Assembly (NCBI GenBank): GCA_028386065.3
Contig: JAKUCV010003299.1
Location: 29,927 to 93,926, forward strand
Direction of reading: 5' to 3'
Origin: Turnera subulata
Lineage: Eukaryota; Streptophyta; Magnoliopsida; Malpighiales; Passifloraceae
DNA length: 64,000 nucleotides
Every line of letters begins with the position of its first letter. The stretch's first letter is position 1. The notes beneath the pieces are model-generated. The model ran no database searches. It worked only from the letters and a program-made list of their open reading frames with translations, and had not been told where the DNA came from. This document shows positions 36,651 through 49,400 of the stretch, in pieces. Both the position numbers and the translations under genes were made by a program.

Positions 36651-38768
36651 TCACCTACCCTCCACCTCAGTGTTGCTCCAAGTCAAGGACATGGACGTTG
36701 ACTGGTACTGTCTAATTTCATCAATGGTTGGGTGTGAATGTGATCCAGAGCTGAAACTTTGAGAATAGTTGAGCCACATTTCCTTGGACTTCATCTGATG
36801 CAGCAAATAAGCATCCACATCCTCACTATCAGCCTCATTAGGCTCAGTCTTTCCATCCAAAACCTTCACTACTTGCCTCATTGTTGGCCTTGCACTGGGG
36901 TCTGGATACGCGCACATCAAGCCTAAATGAAGTACTGTCTCCACCTCTTCCTCATCAAATCCTCCTCTAGCCCTTAGCCGCGCATCTAAGGCATTCAATA
37001 GCTGCCCTTGCACCATCAACTTCCATACCATTTCCACCAAAGATGGTTGCCCTTCCTCTATAGGTCTCCTTCCACACATGACTTCCAAAATCAAGATACC
37101 AAACCCAAACACATCAGTTTGAGTTGATGCTCGCCCAGTTCGAACCACCTCCGGTGCCAAGTAACCCACAGTTCCTACCACTCTTGTGGTGCTAGCCAGT
37201 TGACCGTGACTGTGCATCCTAGCTAAGCCAAAGTCACCAAGCCTTCCATTCATATCCTTGTCAAGTAAAACATTGCTGGCCTTAATGTCCCTGTGCAGGA
37301 CTTTTGCCTCCCATCCCTCGTGCAAGTACAATATCCCTGAAGCCACATCTTTCAAGATTCTGATTCTCTCTTCACAGCTTAGCATTTTAGTCTCATCACA
37401 ATCAAACACCCTTTTGTCCAAGCTCCCATTTTCCATGTAATCGTACACCAACATGAAGTTTCCTTTTTCTTTCTTACACCAACCTCTCAAACCCACCAAG
37501 CTTCTGTGCTTCAATCTCCCAAGGCTGGAAATTTCAGCCAAGAACTCTCTCATCCCATCATTCTCATGTGAAATGCGCTTCACCGCAACCTCTGCCCCTC
37601 CTGGTAATACTCCCTTGTAGACTTTCCCATTTCCTCCAATTCCAATAACATTCTCTTCAGCAAACCCTTTTGTCGCGGCCTCAAGTTCTTGATAAGTAAT
37701 TCTGTGCGGCCAATACTCCAACTCCCAATCTTCCATGTCTTCCCTCTCCCTTGCCCTCCTCTGCCTTCTCCTAACGAGAAACAAAACAATAGAAGCAACA
37801 AAAATAGCAACAAAAACTCCTCCTATCGTGACTCCCGCAATGAACCCCTTAGACTTAACAACCGACTCCTTAGGAAGAACAAAAGAAGGCAATCCAGTAG
37901 TAATCAATCTATCACTTAACGAGAAATTTGAGTTACTAAAGCTCCAAGCTAAAATCTTGTGACTTTGAACAAGTTGTCCTGTAGAAGCTGTGAACCCAAC
38001 AAACATCTCATCCTCAAAAACATCAGAGAGATTAAGAGGAACACTCAACAAGGGCCTACTAGGCCTTTTAATCCCGACCGGGGCTATAGTAACATTAATC
38101 ACGGAATCCGCATAGTCTATCCAAACTTGATAGTTTTTACCATTATTTAGCTTCTGTGTCTTGAACGACTTCTCGTCGTCGCTGGTGCTGCTGCTACTTG
38201 CACCATCCAGCCAATAGCCTGCCTTTTCTGCTGCAACTGATGTGAGGGAATTCACATCTATACCCACATGATTGTCATTGATGTCATTGAATTCTTGGTT
38301 CTGGAAAACATCAAACTCCACCCCAAATATATGGTTGTTAGGATTCCCATCGTTGGTACGGTTAAGGAATCCTAAATTCTGAGCAGAACTGGTACCTTCC
38401 AGGCCTCTATATGGCACGAAGAGAAACACCAGGCCGTGCCCTGGAAGGACATTCTTGTAAGGGGCCATGGCAAAGATGAAAGAAGTGGAGAAAGGGTAGA
38501 CAAGTGAGGAATTTGGATCCTTGGTGGGTATCTTTGTTGGGTATAAAGCACGGCCAATTTCGAAATTTGTCTGGTTAGTGAGTGAAAGGATTCGAGAAGG
38601 ATCAATGATGGCAGAGCCGTAGAGCAGTAAACTTGAAGAGCTTGAGGTGGTGAAGCCATTGAAGACAAAATCAATGGCTTGTGTGGACTGTGAAAACAAG
38701 ATTATGAACAGGAGGACCAAGACAAGAGGCTTGTGTTGCTGCTCTTGTTGTTGTTGTTGTTTCTTCAT
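36651..38768 (-). CDS. L-type lectin-domain receptor kinase, clade VII (LecRK-VII.1/VII.2-like)
   Basis: One exon, 705 residues. The start is the ATG at 38768 (MKKQQQQQEQQ); the frame continues three codons upstream but opens with TTG. Signal peptide about 1-31, legume lectin domain about 32-285 (IDFVFNGF, then GHGLVFLFVP and FGVEFDVFQNQEF, and SHKILAWSFSN), transmembrane segment about 308-332, Arg-rich stop-transfer RRRQRRAR, then a kinase domain: GIGGNGKV (376-383), Lys397, HRD 492-494, DFG 512-514, and YLAPE in the activation segment. All catalytic residues are intact. The MEDWELEYWPHR juxtamembrane motif is shared with Arabidopsis LecRK-VII.1 and VII.2. Such receptors sit in the plasma membrane and sense extracellular signals; the ligand here is unknown. 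Being intronless is normal for this family. Confidence 0.96.
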   Translation of the reverse strand: MKKQQQQQEQQHKPLVLVLLFIILFSQSTQAIDFVFNGFTTSSSSSLLLYGSAIIDPSRILSLTNQTNFEIGRALYPTKIPTKDPNSSLVYPFSTSFIFAMAPYKNVLPGHGLVFLFVPYRGLEGTSSAQNLGFLNRTNDGNPNNHIFGVEFDVFQNQEFNDINDNHVGIDVNSLTSVAAEKAGYWLDGASSSSTSDDEKSFKTQKLNNGKNYQVWIDYADSVINVTIAPVGIKRPSRPLLSVPLNLSDVFEDEMFVGFTASTGQLVQSHKILAWSFSNSNFSLSDRLITTGLPSFVLPKESVVKSKGFIAGVTIGGVFVAIFVASIVLFLVRRRQRRAREREDMEDWELEYWPHRITYQELEAATKGFAEENVIGIGGNGKVYKGVLPGGAEVAVKRISHENDGMREFLAEISSLGRLKHRSLVGLRGWCKKEKGNFMLVYDYMENGSLDKRVFDCDETKMLSCEERIRILKDVASGILYLHEGWEAKVLHRDIKASNVLLDKDMNGRLGDFGLARMHSHGQLASTTRVVGTVGYLAPEVVRTGRASTQTDVFGFGILILEVMCGRRPIEEGQPSLVEMVWKLMVQGQLLNALDARLRARGGFDEEEVETVLHLGLMCAYPDPSARPTMRQVVKVLDGKTEPNEADSEDVDAYLLHQMKSKEMWLNYSQSFSSGSHSHPTIDEIRQYQSTSMSLTWSNTEVEGR

Positions 38769-41529
38769 TGAAAGCAAGGTACGAGGAGAAACAGAAGCCT
38801 CTCTTTCATGTGATGGAAGTATGGAGTTCCAACTTTGAACAAAACCAGAAGCTAAAAAACTACTAGCCAGAAAGTTGTAGAGAACCTGATAAGATCATTC
38901 ATTTCATTATCTGCTGACTAATGTGACAGCCCGGCTTGTGTTTTTTTTTTTTTTCTTTTTCCTTCTAATATGGTCAAACTTTTCAAGGATAAACTATTTA
39001 AGGTGGGCACCAATTTTTGTCCACAGATCTGGTTCATTTTACAAAGCAGGGATTAAGATCATACTGTTTTGAAGTTGACTATTGCCGGCTCATAAAGACA
39101 AGAAGTCAGGTTTAAATTTGGTACTTGTATTCATGTGTAAACATTTGAGAACAAAAAAAAACAAACATGTTTAACGTTTTATCTATCTTGTCGGATGTTA
39201 CAGTGGGTATTGTGTTTGTAGAAGTTCTTGTTTGTAAATTAAGAAGGAAGAAAAAAATGGGGGCTGCGATGATTTCATGTGAATTCTTTTTCTCTCCCAG
39301 GCGGCAAGTTTGCGTTTCAAAGTAGTAGTTTCTTTCTATACCAAAAAAAAAAAAGTAGTAGTTTCTTTTCTTCTTTTCTTTTTTTGGTGAATATAGTTTC
39401 TTTTATTCTAATACCCCATAAAGGAGGCCCAAAAGGTTTCTTAAAAAAAAGACATTACCAAATATCTAGGGAGTTGTTTTTGTTGATTTCAAGGCTACGT
39501 ACAACGTTGACATTTCAACCAGCTAGTCTTGTTTCAGATTAATTGCGCTTGAAGTTGCGAGCCGTACAACTACTTTCCATGGAAATTAGCTTGACTAATC
39601 TGGGTTGGATCCCGAAAGTAAACCCCCAAATTGCTTACAATCTGGACTAATCTCATCTTAATTGCTTTCCCTTTTTTCTAATTGCCTTTATTGTTTACTT
39701 CCAGATTCTACGAAAAAAATTGCAAGAAAATGAGGTTACGGTGTGATTCTTTCTTTTGAAGAAAAATCTGGCGAAAATTAAAGATTGATCCTTGCTGTTG
39801 TATGAGAGGCTTTTCGTTACTTTGTTCTCTTTTTTACTAAAGAATTTAAGAAAAGAAGTCAGCATACCATGTTGCAGAAAAGCTGAAGTACATAAAACTC
39901 AAAAGAAACAACATAAAAAATTTGTAAAAAACAGAAAGCACGAGGCTACAATAACTAGGAAATGATAATGTTTCCTATGGTTTTTTTTATTTAACTAGGA
40001 AATAACAATGTGGCGACGTAGGTTCTTAAATTTGGCCTAGAAAAAATTTGGAAAAGAAGAATTCCAAGTAATTTTGTTTTTTTGGAGAAAAGAATTCCAA
40101 GTAATTAACTACGAAGAGAGAAGTAAAAAAAGGGACAGAGATAGTGAAGGGAGCGGCCGCCGCCCGATCTTATTAAAATGAAAATCTGATCCACAGGATG
40201 AGCTCACAGGGGGAATTAAGTTCTTCTTACAATATATTTTTGTAGGCCAAATTTAAGAAACCTACGTCTCCACATTGGAAAGTTTGAAAAAAAAAATATG
40301 TTTCAATTCATTACGCTTTTGTTTTCTTGGCAAGGTATTAACATATTCTATTACATCTTTGTTTTTTTCTTCTTTTTTTTAATCTTTTAGCCTTTTCTAT
40401 TGCAAGAAAATAGTAATAACTATGCACCTCTTACGTGACTCATTGACTTTAAATTGGGGAAGAAGAAATTATTTTGGTAAGCCAAAATTTCTGTCACACG
40501 AACGCAACTCAAAGGGTGGCTTGACTGGCTTCCACTTGACGCAAAAAGACAGAGCTGAACAAAGTTTTCTTTGTTTGTTGTTTATTTCGTATTCAGAGTT
40601 TTTTCCTGGACTAATCTGGATTGCACCGGGCATGTACCTGATTATGATGACCTAATTTCTAAATAAAAAAAATTTCTACATATACAATAACTCAACTCAA
40701 ATCTCTTATGACTTGGGTCTTGGGCTAACCTTCCACAACAAGTTAGTTTTTATAATATATGCTACAAATTATTTCATGAACTCTATTCTACTCATACGAT
40801 CCATCCCAATGCCATTGTGCTACTGCTAGACACGGTCTGGCATCTGCAAATTATTTCAAAGCGCCTGCAAAGTCAACAGTTTATGCCAATTTGCCAAGAC
40901 AACTGAGCTGGAGCTGGAACTGGAACAACAATATTGTATCAGGCGCCGTTGTGTATGCGTATCCGTCACACCCGCTATTACTGGCTTCTAAGGTTTTTCT
41001 TAATAAAAACAAGCATAAAAGTGGGCATCGTTATTGTTATTCGGTTTATGACTTGGATTTCCTATTATATTTTATCGCATTGGATGTATTCATTATAAAA
41101 GAGAGATTGCCTAGTGCCTACCAAGCATAGGAAACACCTTTTTTAACTGTAAAATGTCATATTCCACTATGTTCCAAATGTGGAGCTTCGTTGGTAAGCA
41201 GGGTCTCCGTAGTGTTTAAAAAAAAATGTGGAGCTTCGTTGACAACACTACAAATCGAAACTGAATTTCAAATATAAGTAGCTAAGATATTTTTTTTTAT
41301 TCATAAGTACTTAATTTTTGACCCATTAATTAATTTAATAAAATTTAATAAACAAATTTAGAGTCTGATTTAATTACATGAGGCCCTGTTTCTATTTATT
41401 AGCTCATTCAATTAATTATCAATGGACTAGATGACAATTCTAAATAAAATAACTAAGAATAATCAAATGTTGAAATAGATTATGGCCACCATAGGTGTGG
41501 TATTGTGTTTTTGAATGGCTTTAGTGGTG
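38769..41529. other. 2.8 kb spacer, promoter side of the lectin receptor kinase
   Basis: No gene is supported. GTAGTAGTTTCTTT occurs twice at 39.32-39.37 kb, and GGAAAAGAAGAATTCCAAGTAATT is partly repeated at 40.05-40.10 kb. Nothing else recognised. Confidence 0.4.
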
Positions 41530-41775
41530 AAGCGCCCCGACCCGTATTTACCATAGGGTAAACACGTGCCGGAACTGTTCTTACTACAGTAGCAGACAGT
41601 ACATACCATGTATAATACAACACAAGCAACTCCCAAATACAATATTCGTCACCCGATCCCGGGGACCATTATTCAATCCATTACACACCAAACTGATCAA
41701 CAACTGATATAGTACAACAGCAACAGCAATATCATAAAAGAAAGACAAGCAGCGGAAGACTAGAATGCAGATGCA
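41530..41775. mobile_element. LTR-like repeat fragment, same family as the one at the right edge
   Basis: Begins CGCCCCGACCCGTATTTACC, followed by a TAAACACGTGCCGGAACTGT block and, near the end, AGCAGCGGAAGACTAGAATG. The same blocks in the same order occur at 63809-63983. Word composition and wide copy divergence suggest an LTR or untranslated part of a retrotransposon, probably Ty3-like, but no coding part is present to prove it. Confidence 0.5.
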
Positions 41776-41776
41776 N
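41776..41776. other. single undetermined base (N)
   Basis: The only N in the window sits exactly at the junction between the LTR-like fragment and a copia fragment. It probably marks an uncertain assembly join. Confidence 0.95.
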
Positions 41777-42469
41777 TTATATAGTATATACGCTTACTCG
41801 ATAAATCTTTCAGCAATATTAGTAGGATAATAATATAGAATAGAATATATATATGCTTACTCGATAAATCTTTCAGCTATATTAATACTATATATGTGTA
41901 ATAGAAAATGATTAAAGTAATAATAAGAAAAGGTTTAGAAATGATTACCTTGATAAGGTAGAGACTCGTGCTGATAATGTATTATAAAATTGGGGGAGAT
42001 TTTCACTATTTGATAGAATAGTACAAACTTGATCAAACTTGATCAAGGTAATAATACAACTTTGTGGGAAATAATAAAACTTTAATAATAATGGAAATGG
42101 AGAATAATTATATTAATGATGGAGGGAGGAAAGAAGAGATGTGTATGGAAATTTAGAGAGAGTGAGTTTATGGTGATCAAAGGTGTAAGTGTGTATGGAA
42201 ATGAAGGGGGTATTTATAGGTGAAAATGGGAGGATAAAATCAAATGAGTATGATTAATTTAATAAGATAAAATCAAAAAGACATTAGGTAAAGGAATATG
42301 GTATTAAGATTAGGACAAAGGAAATTATGGAGAGTAAATGGCCAAAGGGATGAATCCAATTGGATGTTAGGTTGAGGGGTAAAATATTTAGCGGGAGTAA
42401 ATTCGGGTATGGTAAAAACGAGTTTTACTGGATAGTAACAATGACATTCACCATAATTTATTTATAACA
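41777..42469 (-). mobile_element. copia 5' end: leader plus 5' LTR, truncated
   Basis: Nearly identical to 32563-33256 of the full copia element: the duplicated leader block (GCTTACTCGATAAATC twice), the primer-site region TTATCAGCACGAGTCTC on minus, and a 490-bp LTR at 41980-42469 that includes the CAAACTTGAT duplication. It stops abruptly at the N where gag would follow. The right end is the normal LTR terminus ATAACA, but no second LTR or flanking duplication can be seen. Confidence 0.92.
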
Positions 42470-44497
42470 AGCCCAAAGTATAAGTGGGAGCTGACACTAA
42501 ATCAAAGAAAAAGTAAGGAATTTACCCAAAAAAGGAAAGTAAGGACACCCAGAGCGTATATTTTTTAACATAAGGGCTATTTTCCTTTTTCTTAAAGTTT
42601 TCTCAAAGCGAAGATACTTTTTTATTGGTGGTAATTCAATAATTCCCAATATGCTAAAACACCCAGTTGCCTTTCCTTTTTTTCTTTTCTTATGGAAAAA
42701 AAAATGGCCCGGTTTCGATTCAATGGGCCGCTCCATTGGCAGAAAGGTAACTTTGTGCCCTTTGGGCACCTCGAGTCATAGCAGTGTCAGGCCCACCTTT
42801 TTATAATGGGCTAAGGCCTCTCGACCTCAGTACCTCTTCGTTCAAATATCAGAAATAAATAGCCCAGTTAGAAACCCTTCATGGGCCAAGTCTAGGACAA
42901 ATTGGCGTCCAAAGTTATCTTTTACGAACCGGAACTGTATATTGTTGGATTGGATCATAAAGTGCAAAACTTTTCCTTCTGACATGTACACAAACCCTGT
43001 GGTGCTCTAAAGATGCCACACCAGGAAAAACAAAACATATAAGGTAACTGATCTAATGGTACAATTTAAGGGGCATTGCTAGCTTAGGAAAGGTATAATT
43101 TTTGTGCCAGTCGAATGAGAGACATGCATTTGGATCATTAGTTGCAAAACGGCTGGACAAAGTAGTTTGATACAAAACATGGAGCGGTCGCTTAAATAAA
43201 TATTGTAGATTCTTTTCGGCCATTTTGTCACACTCTAACACTAAATCCATTATAGTTCATTTGTTTTTTTTATAAGGCAAGTAGAAATGAAGTTGACAGG
43301 ACAAGGTGGCCTTTTATAAAATGCGATGTGAATTAGATTTTGTAACACTATATCTTCTTTTTGTTTTTGGGTGAAAATGGGTAAATTCATCCTTGAATCA
43401 TATATAACCTAATTCGAAACTGCCGCATTATAGCTAAGAAGCCAGTGAAGTTAATTTGGCTCTCAACATCACTTGCACGTCAAATTAAAATGTTAATTAA
43501 AAACTATAACTGTTGCAATGCAAATTGACTAATTTAAGGTGACTGTCCAGACAGGAGATATAATAGGCCAGAAAGCCGGACAATACTGGTAATTAACTTA
43601 AACAAGCACTAGAAGAAAACAACTACTTCAGTTTTAAAAGTCAGCACGAAGTGAAAGCACCAAATTAAACTACGTACAAATCCCTCCTATAATATTGTTT
43701 TATTCCACATTTGAAGCTGATGCAAGTGGCAGTGAGTGCTTATCTTGTACATTTACATCAGACTAGAAATAATAATCATAAAATAGAATGCCAGAAATTC
43801 AATGCTTCTTTAAGTACAGTACTAAACTTGGAGAGACCAAAATGGTGGAAATTGAAAGAAAAAAACAGTACTAGCATAGACCCAGTACTAAATTCGAGAT
43901 TCTTCATTGGGTTAATTATGCGGCTGTGAATCTGTGATACTTGTAAGGAGATGACAAAGAAAAAGGGCCCGTATTAGTAGATTTGCTTTGATACAAAAGG
44001 ATAAGCAGCAGGACAAAGGTGATGGTGATGACAAAATAAGGAAATATCACAGAAACTGGCTATGAATATAGATCGATAGATAGATCTATACAACTGATGT
44101 TGCTGCTGCTGGCCCAGAAATGCCACATGAAATAATTCATATTCAATAAAGCTTAAATTCCTGCTGCCACTTTGGTGATAGGTTTATATATAAACAACTG
44201 TATGCACGATGCTTACTCCTGGCCATACCAATATTGTACATTTGTACTAATTGCAAAACTAGTAAGATTCATATGGCAAGGGGGCAAGCTTTGAAGTTTG
44301 ACTATTGATAAACTTTTAGGATTATAGTAAGGTTTATAAGTCCACGTCAGAGTCCCTCTTCGAGTTTAATCATCAACTATCAAGAGTATTAGTGAATAAT
44401 TCAGCTCACTTGAGGTACCTAACTTGGATTATAATTTGTGTTTTTTGGGCCAACAAAAATGGAATGAAATTTTCAAACAAATGAAAGGTGGTTCCTC
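42470..44497. other. 2 kb spacer
   Basis: No gene is supported on either strand. Some short open frames (42497-42769, 43711-43929) match nothing recognised. Confidence 0.4.
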
Positions 44498-44513
44498 AAA
44501 TGAGCCAAAGAGA

Positions 44514-44833
44514 CCACCGGGGGTGGTGGTCCAGTGGCAAGGCCTTCAACCTGCCATCTCTAAGATTCAGGTTCGAGTTCCGGCGCTTCCAGTCAAGCCC
44601 CATTGTGTGATGCGGTCGAATATGGCCTTCCACACGGTAGGGTGCTGGCCGTTGAGCCCGGTGATTTCCCGGTATTATGACGCGTAGCAGGTGAGGGTGT
44701 CCGCTGGTGCCCCGGTTGGGCGGTCTCTCCTATGAGGAGGGTCTAATGCCAGGATGTAACCGGTATTGACCGGGGCCTGGACCGACGGGGCGATGATGAC
44801 ACCACTGATGCCTTTTTTTTCTTCGACCAAAAA
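44514..44833 (+). mobile_element. tRNA-derived SINE, complete, with 16-bp target duplication
   Basis: A 320-bp element between two perfect copies of AAATGAGCCAAAGAGA (44498-44513 and 44834-44849). An RNA polymerase III A box TGGTCCAGTGG (44527-44537) fits TRGYNNARNNG exactly. A B box GTTCGAGTTCC (44571-44581) is close to the consensus. The body is GC-rich (CCCCGGTTGGGCGG, GGGGCCTGGACC), and the 3' end has a T-run at 44813-44820 and an A-run. The perfect, long duplication points to a young insertion by LINE machinery. Confidence 0.92.
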
Positions 44834-44849
44834 AAATGAGCCAAAGAGA

Positions 44850-45941
44850 AGATTAATGCTGACAATTTAACAATGGAAGAGAATTTTTGTGTTTCGCTTT
44901 TTGGGTGATAAGGCACCCCCATATTTTCTTCACCACTCGAATAAAAATATATATAAAAAAGTAGACGTAGAAATCTAAAAACCCTGGATGAGGACATGAG
45001 CTAGTAAACGTCGTGGCTTTTATAACACCTTAATTTTCCTGGTAGACAAAAATTTGCCGGTACTCCTCCTTCTACCTAATTTCCCAGGATTAGTTTACTA
45101 ATTAATCTAAATACTATAATCAAGTAATTGTTGAATCTTTCCTCCAAAAAAATCATTCCAAAGCTTGGAATTTGCAGAGAAAAAGAGGTGACATGACAAT
45201 GTATTGTGGCATTTGCAATCACCCCCACTGAAAATGTATGTGCCTTCCGGCCTCGACGGCTTCCACCAAATAGAAAGGAAGAGGTAAAAATGAAAAAAAA
45301 TCAAATATCCAGTCGGCTATGTTTTTTTAAAAGCATTTTGTCTAGTTCCAAATCCATCTCCATTCCTAATTCTAATTGCAGGATTTGACAACAACTAATC
45401 CACCAGTAAGTAACAAGCACATTAGCACAAAGAATCGCACATTTATTCTGTCATTTTATTATAACAAGCTCGTTTTATTCTCCAAAATGGAGGGAACACT
45501 CTCATGTTTTCCTCTGGGCCCAGCCCAACATAGTCTTTAGCACTAGCAGAATGGGAGCGTGTTACGCACGCGCAGTAAGGAGCGTCGCTCTATTTGTTCT
45601 TCCTTACAAAGCCCAGTGCCGGAACACAACCGTAAACTGCAAAGTCTTAGGTCAGCCAGGTGTGTAACTGTAAGAGGCAAAAAGTACAGGGCACTCCACT
45701 TATTACCAAACTCTCTTTTCAGTTTTTTCGACCAATCCAACGGCCAACACAAATCCATTAATCCTACAACACAAAGCACTGAATCCCTCTCCCCACTTCC
45801 ATAAAAACACATGCTCTCAAAAAGAAGGCGTGTCTTAAAAAACCGTCGTTGCTTTGATTAATTAATTATTTTAATTAATCCCGTAGAAACCAATAGGAAG
45901 TTTCCTACTTAAATTCCTTCCATCTTTCCATATAATTTTTT
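44850..45941. other. spacer upstream of the TPR-RING-LON gene
   Basis: No gene is supported. The last few hundred bases are promoter DNA for the gene at 46469. Confidence 0.4.
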
Positions 45942-45950
45942 TATATAAAA
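45942..45950 (+). promoter_or_regulatory. probable TATA box of the TPR-RING-LON gene
   Basis: TATATAAAA about 520 bp upstream of the ATG at 46469. A start near 45980 would give a leader of about 490 nt rich in GA (46004-46026), an (ATAA)n tract near 46041-46064 and CT-rich DNA near the ATG. Inferred from motif and position. Confidence 0.45.
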
Positions 45951-46468
45951 ATAGAGAAATGCACCCGATTTTTGACCCCCAACAAAACAAAGAAGAAAAA
46001 AAAAAAGAGAGAGAGGAAGAGAGAGCCATCATCAAGAGAGATAAATAAATAAATAAATAAATAAACCCAAAAACAAAACACACGAAAGAGAAAGACGCAA
46101 AGCAGGAGGAGCACAAACACGTAGAAGGGATTTGGTCCGTTTGTGAAACGAAAGGATATAGAGAAGACACACACACGCGAAGCTAACAAGCCAAAGCCAA
46201 AGCCAAAGCCAAGCCCACGTTGTTGTTGTTGTTCTCTTCTCTTCTTCTTAGATTCTACTACTGCTACTGCTGCCTGCTACTACTTTCTTCCTTTTTAGTT
46301 ATAAAAAACAGACTCTCTCTTTTTTCTCTTTTCCCTTCTCTTCTTCCTCGTCACTGTTCATCCTCGCAATCTCTCTCCCGTTTATTCCTTAATATTTGTA
46401 CCAAATCTCTCCTCACCGAGTCTTGTCGTTCTCGAAGAGTGTGGTGTTCAATTCTTTTTTTCCCGGCA

Positions 46469-49400
46469 ATGTCAGCTGACGTGTCGTCGCCGTCGTCCTC
46501 GGGAGTTACTTTAGAAGGTCTCGATGATGTGGAAGACTACATTTGGGTCAGTTCTTTCTTGGCCAATTCTTATTTATTTATCTTTTTTCTTTTTTTGGGT
46601 TTCCTCAAATTTGTGTTCTTTACTGTTGCATGTAATTGGTGATGGTTTCTGTAGCTGAGAAACCAAGAGGTTAGAGCTGTTCTGTTCTTTCCAAGACTGT
46701 CTGCCTGGCAGATTGTTCTCTCTTGTGTTGTGGGTTCAATGTTTTCTTCTCTGTTTTCTCGGGAGCCAAACGCTGCACTGTTCTTCTTCTTCTTGTTGTT
46801 GTTTCCTTGGAGTTTTTGTTCTCTTGTCTTTGTTTGTTTCTTTTGATTGTTTGGTAGCTGAGGCGAGTTTTTGATGGGACAAGAAGTTCATTTTTGTCTT
46901 CTTTTTGTTTTGCTCTCTGTCTAGTTGCTGGCATATTGAATTGACGGGGAAAACTTGATATTTCAATTTCCTTTTCTCAGTTTATACTAGCCAGGAAATG
47001 AAGAACTGGAAAATACAAAGAAAAGGAAAAGAGAGATAGAGAAAGGACATAATTGTGTTGTGCTGTTGTGCATTTTTCTTGTCAAATATGGTTTCTTAAT
47101 GAAAGTTTTGTTCTTGATGCAATGCAGGCAAATGAAGGGGAGGGATCAATGCCATGGGACCGGTTTAATCATGTTTTTGAACTTGTGCAGAATGGTAACC
47201 GCGCATTCCGGGATAATAGATTTGAGGAGGTAAATTTCTTCTATTATTTATGCACCTTGTTCTTCACTTTAAACTGCATTCTTCTCTTATGCTAGTCAGT
47301 TTTATGTAATTATAAGGACAACAGGTGGTGGCAATCCTAAGGAAAGCTACTTCGCTGATGAGATACTGTCATCACTACTTAAATTACATTACAGTTTCTA
47401 TTAGTTTCAAAAGAATAGTGATTTAACTTTTACCATTGAGCTTTCACTTCAAACGCAATTTTTGCATTTGATACTGGAAAAATTTCAGGCTTTAGTACCG
47501 TGTGTTTTGTAACAAAAGGTATCAAGTACGTCTTTGATGGCATCACATTCACTGCCTTCAAAGTGTGAGTTGCACCTTTTCTTTTAGTCAGGGGTATGGT
47601 GTGAGATCCTTAAGAGGGGTAGAAAGATAAACACAATTTGATTTTATCCTGTTCTGGTTACCCTTATAAGGGTGATGCTAAATAGCAGATGCTTTCGCTT
47701 GTCTTTAGAATTTTTGGTATCTTTTTGGTTGCTTTCATGGATATAGACACCAAATCCATAGTTGTTTCCTATGTTGCAGTGAAAGTAAATTTTCAGGGGG
47801 ATAACTAGTGAAAAGTCCTCTGCCTCTGACTGTGCAGATTGGTGTTTAATGTTGCACGAGGGTAGGAGTTTGGGTGTATCATGTTTTGGAAATTCTGCAA
47901 TATAACTGTAAAGAGAATAAAATGTCAGTATATTGTTCAGTTTTTTCCCCTCTTCTATGTGCACTGTTCTCTGATATAGATCTTTGTCACTTCGATCTAT
48001 AAACGACGACTATGATGTAGCCAAGTATGGTGTATTGTGGTGAGCCATGTGATCTTGTGCACATTTATTTATGTTCACTTAAATTCCTCTTTCAGGCCAT
48101 TAACTGTTATTCTAGAGCTAATAACATCAGAGCAAATGATCCTGTCATTCTTGGTAACAGAAGTGCAGCATATTGCAGGTTAGTCTTTAGTGGACCTTTA
48201 TTCATCATTTTCGATATTTCTTTCCTGTTCACTCCATGTGCTATTAATTGGATAGTGATGCAACTGACTTTTGGAAGAAGTTTATCAAAATTTTGATGAT
48301 TGTACTTTGCTTGTTGCAATTGCAACACTTTCTTTTATTCAGGATTAGTCAATTCCTGAGACTGCGACCTGCCTCCGCTTCTGAATATAGGCCACTAAAT
48401 GGGCTGGACCCCACTATACATGCTGAAGTATGCGCCATCTGATATGTTTTATGCCTTTTTGTAGCTATTTTGTCCACTCTGATTTTCTGATGCCTATTTT
48501 TCTCCTAATAACGTTTTCAGCTTGCATTAAAAGATGCTGAGAAGGTGATTAGCCTCAGAAATAATTCAGTGAATCCATACATCTTAAAGGCAAATGCTCT
48601 CATCTTGGTAAGAAACATTCATTCCTCCTATATATTGTGTTAATTGAGGGACGCTGGCTGTCATTTAGACTCCTGCTCTGGCCCTCTGTTATGCTTGGAC
48701 ATATCTATTCTAGTCTGTTCTATTTGCCTAAATAACAACGGGGGAGAATTTGCAGCTCGAGAAATATGAGTCAGCTCGGGACGTTATTCTCTCAGGCCTT
48801 CAGATTGATCCTTTTAGGTAATTTATTTATTTCACTGCTCAATTTTCCTTTTTAATTGTCGATTGACAAAAATATCAAGTATGCAACTTACATATTGCTC
48901 ATTTTCTGTGACTGGTGAAATCTTCCATCATTTGCTGATTATTCTGACGATATGTAGCAACCGCCTTCAAGCTTGTCTTCGGAATTTGGAGAAAATCATG
49001 GCAAGTTTGATGAACAGAAGTATTGGTAAACCAGAACGAACTGATGACTTTGATTGCACACTCTGCCTGAAGTTACTATTTGAACCTGTTACCACTCCTT
49101 GTGGCCATTCATTTTGCCGTTCATGTCTCTTGCAGTCAATGGATCGTGGTTAGGATATTGTGCTTTTTTCAATATTTCAGAAAAGTCAATTCATTAGTCC
49201 TTTCTCTAATGATACTTGTGCAAACTGTTAGGTAATAAATGTCCACTATGTCGAACCGTGCTCTTTATCAGTCCTAGAACTTGTGCAATCAGGTGAGTAA
49301 TTTCTGATAACGTGCAAAGACCTTGTGTGCATCTGTATGGAAGAAACCTTGCTCATTTAATTCGTAATTTTTGCATGTAAAATTGAGTTTCTGAGTTGAT

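Noticed and set aside
45543..45812. Open frames on both strands near 45.6 kb
   Set aside because: Promoter-side DNA of the LON gene; no domain and no splice partner.
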